A program made the position numbers and the translations under genes. Below, piece after piece: positions 6,805 through 12,743 of a stretch of DNA of 12,743 bases. The notes beneath the pieces were generated by a model that saw nothing but the letters and a program-made list of their open reading frames with translations, searched no databases and had not been told where the DNA came from. This DNA is from Deltaproteobacteria bacterium. GTDB taxonomy: Bacteria > Desulfobacterota > Desulfobaccia > Desulfobaccales > 0-14-0-80-60-11. The first letter of the stretch is position 1; each line of letters starts with the position of its first letter. Where the stretch lies: NCBI GenBank assembly GCA_023381945.1, contig JAMCQY010000243.1, positions 1-12,743 on the forward strand, in the 5' to 3' direction.

Positions 6805-6844
6805 TTTTGCAGGGAAGCAAGAGTAGCGTTTTTGCAGGGAAGCA
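6805..6844. repeat. 15-base direct repeat in the cyclase leader, next to the ribosome-binding site
   Basis: TTTTGCAGGGAAGCA occurs exactly at 6805-6819 and 6830-6844, a 25-base period. The second copy ends 5 bases before the AGGAG ribosome-binding site (6850-6854) of the cyclase. The first copy can form a small GCTT/AAGC stem. The repeat may reflect local slippage duplication or a translational control element. Confidence 0.6.
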
Positions 6845-6862
6845 GAAGCAGGAGAGACGGCG

Positions 6863-9571
6863 ATGAACTTTTTTAATCTTACCAGTCTTTTCGTGTTTTC
6901 TGGGCTCGCCCTCCTGATCGGGGGCGTATTCTTCCTGAATCGGCGCAGCACCCGGCATCTCCACCAGCAATTGGCGGAGTTGGCGCAGAGCGAGAAGAAT
7001 TACCGCGCGTTGGTCAAGTCCCTGCCTTCCATCATTTTCAAGGGGTACATGGATGGGAGCGCCGATTTCTTCGACGACAGGTTCGAGGAGCTCACCGGCT
7101 ATCCCGTGGAGGAATTCAATTCCCGGAGAATGAAATGGCAGGACATTATTGTGCCCGAAGATGTGCCCCGGGTCAAAAACGCCTTTAAGCTGGCCTTACA
7201 GACCACTAAATACTATGTGCGGGAGTATCGCGTCAAGGCCAAATCCGGGGCGGTCCGCTGGTTTCGGGAACGGGGTCACATCGTTTGCGATAAAGACGGC
7301 AAGGTGGAATTTATCATCGGGACCTGCACCGAAATCACCATGGAGCATCAGGTCTACGCTACCCTGCAGGAAAATGAACAAAATTTCCGCTTGTTGGTTA
7401 AGACCCTGCCTTCCGTAGTCTTTAAGGGTTATGCCGATTGGAGCGTCGAGTTCTTCGACGACGACAAGTTCGAGAAGACCACCGGCTATTCCATGTTCGA
7501 CTTTAATTCCCGGAAGATGAAGTGGAATGAAGTCATCCTCCCCGAGGACCTGGAAGGAGCCAAAGAGAAGGTCAAGGAAGCCCTCAAGGGCAACCGGTCC
7601 TATATGCGGGAATATCGCATTAAAATAAAATCCGGGGACCTTCTCTGGGTTCGGGAACGGGGCCAGATTGTCTGCGATCAGGACGGCATGATCGAGTATA
7701 TTACCGGGGCTTGCACCGACATCACCAAGGAACATGCGTTGCAGGATTCCATGCGAAGCATTCAGCAGCACAATGAGATGATCTTGAATTCCCTGGGTGA
7801 GGGTCTGTTTGAACTGGACCAGGACGGCGACGTCATCTTTGTCAATCCCGCCGCCGCTAACTTGGTCGGCTTCGAGGCCCGGGAATTGATGGGCCAAAAC
7901 CTGCACAAGCTTACCCATCACAAGAAAGCGGACGGCTCTCCCTATTTTGCGGAGGAATGCCCCATTCACGCCACTCTCACAGATGGTCAGGAACGCAAGG
8001 TAACTGATGATGTCTTTTGGACCAAGAACGGCGAGGCACTGCCGGTGGCGTATGTGACTACCCCCGTTTTCGAAGACGGTCAGGTAGCCGGAGTGGTGGG
8101 AACCTTCCGGGATATCACCTGGCGCAAACAGGCGGAAGCCGAACTGAAGCGGACCAATCAGTACATGGAAAATATCTTCGATAACTCCGCCGAAGCCATC
8201 GGGATCGTTGACCGCCACGGCGCGGTGACCAAATGGAACAAGGCTTGCGAGAAGATCTACGGTTATACTTATCAAGACATGCAAGGCAAGCCTGCCTTCG
8301 ACCTTTATGCCGATAAGGATGAACTGGCCAAGATGATCATTCAGTTGCGCCGGGACGGCTCGGTGAGGAACCACGAAATTGACATGAGGCGGAAAGACGG
8401 CAGCACCTTCCCCTGCTCCTTGTCCGTCACCGTGCTGCGTGACGAACAAGGCCAAAACATGGGCAGCGTCACAGTGGCTCGGGATCTGACGGAACTGAAG
8501 GAAAAGGAAGCGAAATTACATGAGGCCAATGAGCAGCTCCAGGCCCTGGTGGAGGAAGCCACCTCGCGCAACCGCAATATGACTTTGCTTCAGGAAATGA
8601 GCGACGTTTTCCAATCCTGCCAGACCTCCGGAGAAACCTATAGCGCCATCGCTCATTTCGTGCCCAAGTTCTTCCCCGACTACGGCGGCGCGCTTTATAT
8701 CCTTAATAACTCCAAGAATCTCTATGAGATGACGGCCATCTGGGGCGATGCCTCCTCCCTGGAGTTAGTCTTCGGCAACGATGAATGCTGGTGTTTGCGG
8801 CGCAGCCGGGCCTATCTGGTGGCCGATTCCAGCGTTACCATGAATTGCCGGCACGTTTCCTCCTCCCTGCCCGGCAGCTATCTGTGCGTGCCGATGATGG
8901 CCCAGGGCGAAATTATGGGCATCTTCCATTTGCGGAAGCCCGAGGCCGGATCCAAAGAGCAGATTCAAGATATCGGACAATTTGCCACTACCGTGTCCGA
9001 AGCCATGGCCATGGCGCTGGCCAACCTGAAGCTGCGGGAAACCTTACGGAATCAGGCTATCCGGGATGGACTTACCGGACTGTTCAACCGCCGCTATCTG
9101 GAAGAGACCCTGGAAAGGGAATTGAGCCGGGGGAAACGCCAGGGAAATCCCCTGGGAGTGATAATGCTGGATCTGGATCATTTCAAGGAATACAACGACA
9201 CCTTTGGCCACAATGCCGGAGACGAACTCCTCTGCGCCTTGGGTCAGATGATCCAGGATCAGGTTCGCCGGGAAGACATTGCCTGCCGCTATGGAGGCGA
9301 GGAGTTCCTCCTGATTATGCCGGGGGCTCCCCTGGAGATCGCCCTGGAGCGGGCCAATGAGTTGAATTTAAGCGTCAAACAACTGCATAGGAACAGTCCG
9401 GCCTTAAAACCCATCACCATTTCCGCGGGAGTGGCGATCTTTCCGGATCACGGCGGCAATGGCAAGGATGTTATCCGGGCGGCGGATGCGGCGCTGTATC
9501 GGGCCAAGGAGGAGGGCCGCGACCGGGTGGTGGTGGCCAGCGGTTTGTCTAACCTGGCTATGGCCAATTAG
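6863..9571 (+). CDS. Membrane-anchored PAS-PAS-PAS-PAS-GAF-GGDEF diguanylate cyclase
   Basis: The enzyme condenses two GTP into the second messenger c-di-GMP. The 902 residues comprise one N-terminal membrane helix (about 7-25), PAS 1 (42-160), PAS 2 (170-290), PAS 3 (300-420), PAS 4 (434-546), a coiled coil, a GAF domain (about 565-725) and a GGDEF domain (730-893). The catalytic loop is canonical GGEEF (811-815), with D770 as metal ligand in MLDLDHFKEYND. The product-inhibition site R802-x-x-D805 lies exactly five residues before GGEEF. No EAL domain follows, so only synthesis is expected. PAS 1 and PAS 2 are a clear internal duplication (SLPSIIFKGYMD versus TLPSVVFKGYAD). PAS 3 has a H352-H353...C367 insertion and the GAF is cysteine-rich (C642, C644, C662, C675). 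AGGAG at 6850-6854 supports the start. Transcription passes through a c-di-GMP riboswitch. Confidence 0.95.
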   Translation: MNFFNLTSLFVFSGLALLIGGVFFLNRRSTRHLHQQLAELAQSEKNYRALVKSLPSIIFKGYMDGSADFFDDRFEELTGYPVEEFNSRRMKWQDIIVPEDVPRVKNAFKLALQTTKYYVREYRVKAKSGAVRWFRERGHIVCDKDGKVEFIIGTCTEITMEHQVYATLQENEQNFRLLVKTLPSVVFKGYADWSVEFFDDDKFEKTTGYSMFDFNSRKMKWNEVILPEDLEGAKEKVKEALKGNRSYMREYRIKIKSGDLLWVRERGQIVCDQDGMIEYITGACTDITKEHALQDSMRSIQQHNEMILNSLGEGLFELDQDGDVIFVNPAAANLVGFEARELMGQNLHKLTHHKKADGSPYFAEECPIHATLTDGQERKVTDDVFWTKNGEALPVAYVTTPVFEDGQVAGVVGTFRDITWRKQAEAELKRTNQYMENIFDNSAEAIGIVDRHGAVTKWNKACEKIYGYTYQDMQGKPAFDLYADKDELAKMIIQLRRDGSVRNHEIDMRRKDGSTFPCSLSVTVLRDEQGQNMGSVTVARDLTELKEKEAKLHEANEQLQALVEEATSRNRNMTLLQEMSDVFQSCQTSGETYSAIAHFVPKFFPDYGGALYILNNSKNLYEMTAIWGDASSLELVFGNDECWCLRRSRAYLVADSSVTMNCRHVSSSLPGSYLCVPMMAQGEIMGIFHLRKPEAGSKEQIQDIGQFATTVSEAMAMALANLKLRETLRNQAIRDGLTGLFNRRYLEETLERELSRGKRQGNPLGVIMLDLDHFKEYNDTFGHNAGDELLCALGQMIQDQVRREDIACRYGGEEFLLIMPGAPLEIALERANELNLSVKQLHRNSPALKPITISAGVAIFPDHGGNGKDVIRAADAALYRAKEEGRDRVVVASGLSNLAMAN

Positions 9572-9590
9572 ACTAATCAAGATTTGGGGG

Positions 9591-9632
9591 AGAAGAGGGG
9601 GCAGGGACTACTGGTTCCTACCCCTTCTTTTT
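9591..9632 (+). terminator. Rho-independent terminator after the cyclase gene
   Basis: A long stem pairs 9591-9608 with 9614-9631 (AGAAGAGGGGG and AGGGAC against GTTCCT and CCCCTTCT) with a single C-A mismatch and a TACTG loop. It runs into T5 at 9628-9632. It begins 20 bases after the cyclase stop and separates that gene from the convergent minus-strand gene ending at 9650. Confidence 0.85.
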
Positions 9633-9649
9633 GCGGGGAGGAGGTGGCG

Positions 9650-10384
9650 TTAAAGTATTGATTTCAGATGGCGATAGCTGAATTTCAGCAGGGCCAGGTC
9701 ATCCGTCAGCAATTCTGGCAGCGGATGATCAGCCAAATCGTAGCCTATGGGTAAGCCGCCTGCCTTGATCATCCGGCGAAATTTGTCCAGGTCGTAAGCG
9801 ACGTTCATCACCATTTCATGGATTTCGTCCGTCACCGGGCCTTTCAGCCCGGTTTGCAGCAAGATTTCCAGCCACTCCCGGCGACCCTGGTCAAACTCTT
9901 TAAATCCCTGGTCTTCCTGCCATGAGGCCACCGTCCATTCACGGCCGGCGGCGAATCCCCGGCAATAAGTAAGCCGGCGGCAAAAATAATGGTCCATGAT
10001 GCCGTGTTCGGTCAGTTGGCTCCCCATGGTGATAGGAAACAGGCGGCAGGCGGCCGGACGGTGCTGATACACTTTACAGCCCTCCTGGCTCAGGAAGGGA
10101 CAGCCGCCCCGGTCAGCACTGAAGGCGTCAACAAAGACCAGGGGCAGATTGGAGGCCTCGTCGCTTCCCGTGATGGTGTAACGCGCCAGGATTTCACCGG
10201 TAGAGAGTTTCAGGGCCTGCTTCAAGCGCAGGAGGTCGTATGGGCTCAGAAGGATGGTGGGGGTGCGGCAACATTGGTTGAAACAGGCCAGGCCGGCATG
10301 ACAATGGAACTGAAATTTACTCTCCAGGGAGAGGGCTTCTGGCGCTTCCTGCTGATAAAGTGACACCTTGGAAGGTTTACCCAT
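9650..10384 (-). CDS. YkgJ-family cysteine-cluster protein (putative metal or Fe-S binding)
   Basis: The 244-residue protein has the CxxxCxxCC-type signature of the YkgJ/UPF0153 family (PF03692): C28, C34, C38 and C39 (CHAGLACFNQCC) followed by C95, C103 and C113 (GGCPFLSQEGCKVYQHRPAACRLFP), with further cysteines C135 and C141. Family members are thought to bind zinc or an iron-sulfur cluster, but no reaction is established. There is no signal peptide or membrane segment, so it should be cytoplasmic. The start is well supported: on the minus strand AGGAGG (10395-10400) lies 10 bases upstream of the ATG. A candidate promoter is at 10420-10448. It is divergent from the thioredoxin-reductase-like gene at 10651, and both are cysteine/redox proteins, so a shared control region is plausible. 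The C-terminal half (150-244) is not recognised. Confidence 0.8.
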   Translation of the reverse strand: MGKPSKVSLYQQEAPEALSLESKFQFHCHAGLACFNQCCRTPTILLSPYDLLRLKQALKLSTGEILARYTITGSDEASNLPLVFVDAFSADRGGCPFLSQEGCKVYQHRPAACRLFPITMGSQLTEHGIMDHYFCRRLTYCRGFAAGREWTVASWQEDQGFKEFDQGRREWLEILLQTGLKGPVTDEIHEMVMNVAYDLDKFRRMIKAGGLPIGYDLADHPLPELLTDDLALLKFSYRHLKSIL

Positions 10385-10419
10385 TTGCCCAACGCCTCCT
10401 GGTCCAGATAGATGGTGAA

Positions 10420-10448
10420 ATTGTAACAGTCCGCTCGCCGAAGTGCAA
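10420..10448 (-). promoter_or_regulatory. Candidate sigma70 promoter for the YkgJ-family gene
   Basis: Read on the minus strand, TTGCAC (10443-10448) and TACAAT (10420-10425, five of six consensus bases) are separated by exactly 17 bases. The predicted leader is about 30 bases, ending in the AGGAGG ribosome-binding site at 10395-10400. Confidence 0.5.
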
Positions 10449-10560
10449 AGCGGGCATCAACGGCATTTCCCTCTTACTGCACAAGCACCGCGGGTGTGCG
10501 AGGAGAAGGAAACGTGACTTAACGGTTTGTCCTTATTGGGCAATTTTCCGGGTTCAGACC

Positions 10561-10588
10561 TTGGATTTCGTCGCCGACGTCTTATTAT
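10561..10588 (+). promoter_or_regulatory. Candidate sigma70 promoter for the thioredoxin-reductase-like gene
   Basis: TTGGAT (10561-10566) and TATTAT (10583-10588) are separated by 16 bases. Transcription would start near 10595, giving a leader of about 55 bases ahead of AAGGGAGG (10638-10645). The roughly 110 bases between this and the divergent promoter include a GCACA/TGTGC imperfect inverted repeat near 10478-10498 that could be an operator. Confidence 0.45.
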
Positions 10589-10650
10589 TTAGGTAATTGT
10601 CCTGCGGGCCGCAAAAATGATGGCGTCGATTATTTAAAAGGGAGGACCTC

Positions 10651-11613
10651 ATGGCTGAGCCCTATGACATCATCATCATCGGCGGAGGGCCGGCGGGAGC
10701 CGCCGCCGCGGTCTATGCCGCCCGTAAGAGGTTGAAGATCCTGCTCATCACTGAGCAGTTCGGCGGTCAATCTCTGGTTTCGGCCAACATTGAAAACTGG
10801 ATTGGAGAAGTCAGCATCAGCGGCAAAGATTTGGCTGACAAATTGGAAAAACACGTGCGAGCCCAAAAAGAGGTCGAGATCAAAACGGACGAGCGCGTCG
10901 TGCAGGTGAAGGAAGGGGCCGATTGTCTGTTTGAGGTGAGCACTAAAACAGGCGGCAAGTACCGGACCAAAACTCTAATTATAACCTCGGGAGGCCGTCG
11001 CAAGAGACTCGGGGTCCCTGGTGAGGACCGGTTCGATGGACGCGGGGTGGCCTTTTGTTCCACCTGTGACGCCCCATTTTTCGAGGGCAAGGACGTGGCG
11101 GTGGTAGGCAGCGGCAACAGCGCCTTGGAGACGGTGATCGATTTAATCCCCTATGCCAAAACCATCTACCTGTTAATGCGCGGCGACAAACCCAAGGGCG
11201 ATCCCATCGCCGAGGAAAAGGCGAAGGCCTCCTCTAAATTAAAAATCATTAAAAATGTCGAGGTCCAGGAGATTCAGGGGGATCGAAGCGTCACCGGCTT
11301 GCGCTATAAAGACGTTAAGAGTGGAGAATCCAAAAAGTTGGAAGTCCAAGGGGTCTTTGTGGCCATCGGCTCCACGCCCAATTCGGATATTGTCCGGGGT
11401 TTGGTGGATACCAACCAGGCCGGGGAAATCCTGGTGGACCAACGCACGGCCAAGACCTCTAAATGGGGCATCTTTGCCGCCGGAGATGTCACCAACGATC
11501 CCTACAAACAAAATAATATTTCAGCCGGGGATGCCGTCCGGGCGGCCCTTTCCGCCTACCTGTACATCCTCGATATTCAAAAATACAGCCCCTGTGCGGA
11601 AGGAGGGGAATAA
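10651..11613 (+). CDS. Thioredoxin reductase-like / AhpF-like FAD disulfide oxidoreductase
   Basis: This is a flavoprotein of the low-molecular-weight thioredoxin reductase fold, expected to pass electrons from a pyridine nucleotide through FAD and a redox disulfide to thioredoxin or a related protein. In 320 residues: FAD-binding GGGPAG (11-16), redox-active C136-S-T-C139 followed by DAPFF, nucleotide-binding GSGNSALE (153-160), and the C-terminal FAD motif GIFAAGDVTNDPYKQ (273-287). The HRRxxxR signature that binds the NADPH 2'-phosphate in classical TrxB is absent; the equivalent segment reads LLMRGDKPKGDP (174-185). The C-terminal half resembles AhpF (AAGDxTxxPYKQ). NADH, or another donor such as reduced ferredoxin, is therefore more likely than NADPH. 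No AhpC or thioredoxin gene is adjacent. AAGGGAGG 5 bases upstream supports the start. The trxB symbol is withheld because of the cofactor doubt. Confidence 0.85.
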   Translation: MAEPYDIIIIGGGPAGAAAAVYAARKRLKILLITEQFGGQSLVSANIENWIGEVSISGKDLADKLEKHVRAQKEVEIKTDERVVQVKEGADCLFEVSTKTGGKYRTKTLIITSGGRRKRLGVPGEDRFDGRGVAFCSTCDAPFFEGKDVAVVGSGNSALETVIDLIPYAKTIYLLMRGDKPKGDPIAEEKAKASSKLKIIKNVEVQEIQGDRSVTGLRYKDVKSGESKKLEVQGVFVAIGSTPNSDIVRGLVDTNQAGEILVDQRTAKTSKWGIFAAGDVTNDPYKQNNISAGDAVRAALSAYLYILDIQKYSPCAEGGE

Positions 11614-11629
11614 ATGCCGCGATTGGCCG

Positions 11630-12037
11630 TTACCGCTTTTCTTTTTGAAACTCCTGATAGCAAGACCAAAAAGCCGATGAATCTGTGGGGGCGTCCAGGC
11701 TTTGGCAAAGTCGCTTATCGGTCGTCTTGGCGGCGAACTTCTGGTATGCCGTTTCGTCTCCAATAAATAAAGCATGGGAAATTCTGTCAGCATAAACGTA
11801 ATATTTCTTACCGCCCACATAATAAGTAATGAATTTTCCCGGCGTAGAGGCATCCCATAAAGCCTGCCGATTGGGGGTGGCCCTGTCATACACGTCCAAC
11901 TTCCCGAATCCTGCTGACGTCAGCATATATTCGGTTATGACCTGATTTTCGGTTCTCTGATCCACCGTCGCACAGCCGTTGAGCCAAACGGCCAGCGCCA
12001 GTAGCAGGATAACGACGCTAAATTTCCTACTTTTCAT
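11630..12037 (-). CDS. Small lipoprotein of unknown function
   Basis: The 135-residue protein begins MKSRKF, followed by a hydrophobic stretch (7-19) and a lipobox LNGC with the lipidated cysteine at 22, so it should be exported and anchored in the outer or inner membrane. Alanine after the cysteine does not match the inner-membrane (Asp+2) retention rule. The mature part has no recognised domain; it is hydrophilic with tyrosine-rich ITYYVGGKKYYVYAD in the middle and two further cysteines near the end, which might form a disulfide. From memory, small lipoproteins with a similar Y-x-V-Y-A-D core occur as hypothetical proteins in deltaproteobacteria. I place the start at the second of two adjacent ATGs (12035-12037) because GGGAGGA (12041-12047) sits too close to the first. 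It is convergent with the flavoprotein gene, with a 16-base gap and no visible terminator. Confidence 0.75.
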   Translation of the reverse strand: MKSRKFSVVILLLALAVWLNGCATVDQRTENQVITEYMLTSAGFGKLDVYDRATPNRQALWDASTPGKFITYYVGGKKYYVYADRISHALFIGDETAYQKFAAKTTDKRLCQSLDAPTDSSAFWSCYQEFQKEKR

Positions 12038-12069
12038 CATTCCTCCCGTGTTTTCTGACTTGCAGGGCG

Positions 12070-12078
12070 ATTTTAGCA
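12070..12078 (-). promoter_or_regulatory. Extended -10 promoter for the lipoprotein gene
   Basis: On the minus strand TGCTAAAAT is an extended -10 (TGn followed by TAAAAT, five of six consensus bases) with no recognisable -35, as is usual for extended -10 promoters. Transcription would start near 12063, about 25 bases before the start codon. Confidence 0.4.
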
Positions 12079-12223
12079 CAAGCTGAAACCTTCGGCTACA
12101 GATTTCCTTTGCTCAACCTGAATTTGGGCCGGCTGGCCTGAGATTTGGGGCGTCGCGGCGTGGAATTGCTGAATCTAACGGTGGGACGTTTTTCGAATCT
12201 TGGATTTGACTCGAAACTCAAAA

Positions 12224-12357
12224 TTGAGACCTCTGCGAACGTCATGGAGAACAGCCGCCCTCGGCTGTATTTAGCAGGCGAGGGCGCCTACTCTCCATCA
12301 TATTGTGCAAACTGAAGTGGGCTGCCATGTTGAAAGGGACTTTCGCAGAGGTCTCAA
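12224..12357. mobile_element. MITE-like element with terminal inverted repeats
   Basis: The 20-base ends TTGAGACCTCTGCGAA(C)GTC at 12224-12243 and 12338-12357 are inverted copies with one mismatch. The interior is too short (94 bp) to encode anything. AAACTCAA occurs at 12214-12221 and 12356-12363 and could be an 8-base target duplication, although it overlaps the last two bases of the right arm. The GAGACC-type ends recall insertion-sequence termini of the IS5 group, but I cannot assign a parent. The right end touches the stop codon of the KdpD-like gene (12360-12362), leaving that frame intact. Confidence 0.65.
12244..12298. repeat. Cloverleaf-forming core inside the MITE-like element
   Basis: An outer 7-bp stem (12244-12250 with 12292-12298) encloses two hairpins: ACAGCCG/CGGCTGT around CCCT (12251-12268) and AGGCG/CGCCT around AGGG (12276-12289). 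Together they make a three-way junction. The pairing is stable on either strand, so either transcript could fold. Confidence 0.6.
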
Positions 12358-12359
12358 AC

Positions 12360-12743
12360 TCAAGGATAGAGATCACTTTCCGGCTTCACTTCGGTATCCA
12401 CCACCACAATATGCGCCCCATGGGCCTTGAGGATCAATTGCTCGGCCAGGGTTTTGCGGCCCAGCCAGCGTTTCCAGGCCGGCAAGGGGCCCGGTTTGCC
12501 GATAACAATGTGCCCGACCCGGTATTCCCGGGCAAAGTGCAGGATGGTCTCGACGACGTCTTCCCCTTTATAGGGGAAGACCTGGGCGCCCAGTTGTTTG
12601 GCCAGGGTCAACGTATCGGCCAGCTGCCGTTGGGTGGCGGCGTCAATGGCGGTGGGCTCCTCCCGCGGGGTCTGGACGTAGACCGCATACCAGTTGGTAT
12701 TGAGCCGGCCGGCCAACCGCGAGGCATAGCGCAGCAGGGAGGC
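12360..12743 (-). CDS. KdpD-like universal stress protein domain (partial, C-terminal end)
   Basis: The gene is read from the right edge leftwards and its N-terminus is outside the window; the frame is open to base 12743. The visible 127 residues start ASLLRYASRLAGRL and continue NWYAVYVQTP, then DDVVETILHFAREY-like GEDVVETILHFAREY, HIVIGKPG and LILKAHGAHIVVVDTE. This is the Usp (nucleotide-binding alpha/beta) domain as it occurs in the N-terminal sensory region of KdpD, the potassium/osmotic-stress sensor. In full-length KdpD membrane helices and a histidine kinase follow, but here the protein stops 10-15 residues after the Usp domain. It is therefore either a short kinase-less KdpD form or a stand-alone Usp. 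Whether a KdpD ATP-binding domain precedes it cannot be seen. Confidence 0.75.
   Translation of the reverse strand, partial: ASLLRYASRLAGRLNTNWYAVYVQTPREEPTAIDAATQRQLADTLTLAKQLGAQVFPYKGEDVVETILHFAREYRVGHIVIGKPGPLPAWKRWLGRKTLAEQLILKAHGAHIVVVDTEVKPESDLYP

Noticed and set aside
10360..10596. 78-residue plus-strand open frame in the ykgJ-like/flavoprotein intergenic region
   Set aside because: It overlaps the start of the minus-strand gene and both candidate promoters, lacks a ribosome-binding site and has no recognisable domain.
12038..12079. Longer N-terminus for the lipoprotein starting at 12079
   Set aside because: It would put 14 residues ahead of a clean signal peptide. The GGGAGGA site precedes the internal ATGs, and an extended -10 lies at 12070-12078, with a predicted start site inside the extension.
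12714..12716. TTG 12716 as the start of the KdpD-like gene
   Set aside because: The frame stays open to the window edge and the residues before it (ASLLRYASR) fit the KdpD-type Usp pattern, so the gene is partial.

Overview
The window looks like chromosomal DNA of a GC-rich, anaerobic or microaerobic deltaproteobacterium (Desulfobacterota; a Desulfobacca- or Syntrophobacter-like lineage is my guess). The reasons are the B-type succinate dehydrogenase/fumarate reductase with a single di-haem cytochrome subunit in the order C-A-B, a YkgJ-type cysteine-cluster protein, a long multi-PAS diguanylate cyclase behind a class-I cyclic di-GMP riboswitch, and several dispersed GTAGGGGCGG-type hairpin repeats. 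No prophage, CRISPR array, rRNA or tRNA was seen.

Layout from left to right. Bases 1-129 are the 3' end of a malate dehydrogenase gene, with an apparent one-base frameshift at the extreme edge, followed by a strong terminator. A sigma70-like promoter (188-215) then serves sdhC-sdhA-sdhB (311-3660), a tightly coupled TCA-cycle/fumarate respiration operon. Hairpin repeats follow. Next is a two-component pair: a cytosolic PAS-PAS NarL-type histidine kinase (3936-5573) and its LuxR-type response regulator (5576-6214). A gene-free stretch (6215-6862) holds two REP-like hairpins, a CTTTGCG-type extragenic repeat, and a well-preserved c-di-GMP-I (GEMM-I) riboswitch with an intrinsic terminator. The riboswitch sits directly ahead of a 902-residue membrane-anchored PAS4-GAF-GGDEF diguanylate cyclase (6863-9571) that has an intact GGEEF active site and RxxD inhibitory site, and a terminator follows it. 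A YkgJ-family protein (minus strand) and an AhpF/TrxB-like CxxC flavoprotein (plus strand) are divergently transcribed from a shared intergenic region with a candidate promoter on each side. A small lipoprotein gene (minus strand) follows. Then comes a 134-bp MITE-like element with near-perfect terminal inverted repeats and a cloverleaf-folding core. It abuts the 3' end of a minus-strand KdpD-like universal-stress-protein gene that runs off the right edge.

How the parts work together. mdh and sdhCAB catalyse adjacent TCA-cycle steps. The central theme is signalling. The cyclase should make c-di-GMP, its RxxD site should be inhibited by c-di-GMP, and its mRNA leader should bind c-di-GMP. A mutually exclusive pairing can be drawn between the aptamer and the terminator arm, which predicts an OFF switch. 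The last PAS domain of the cyclase is a close paralogue of the first PAS domain of the neighbouring histidine kinase (about 61 identities over 113 ungapped residues, counted by eye), so the kinase/regulator pair and the cyclase may respond to the same cue. The most noteworthy item in the window is this autoregulated, sensor-sharing c-di-GMP module.
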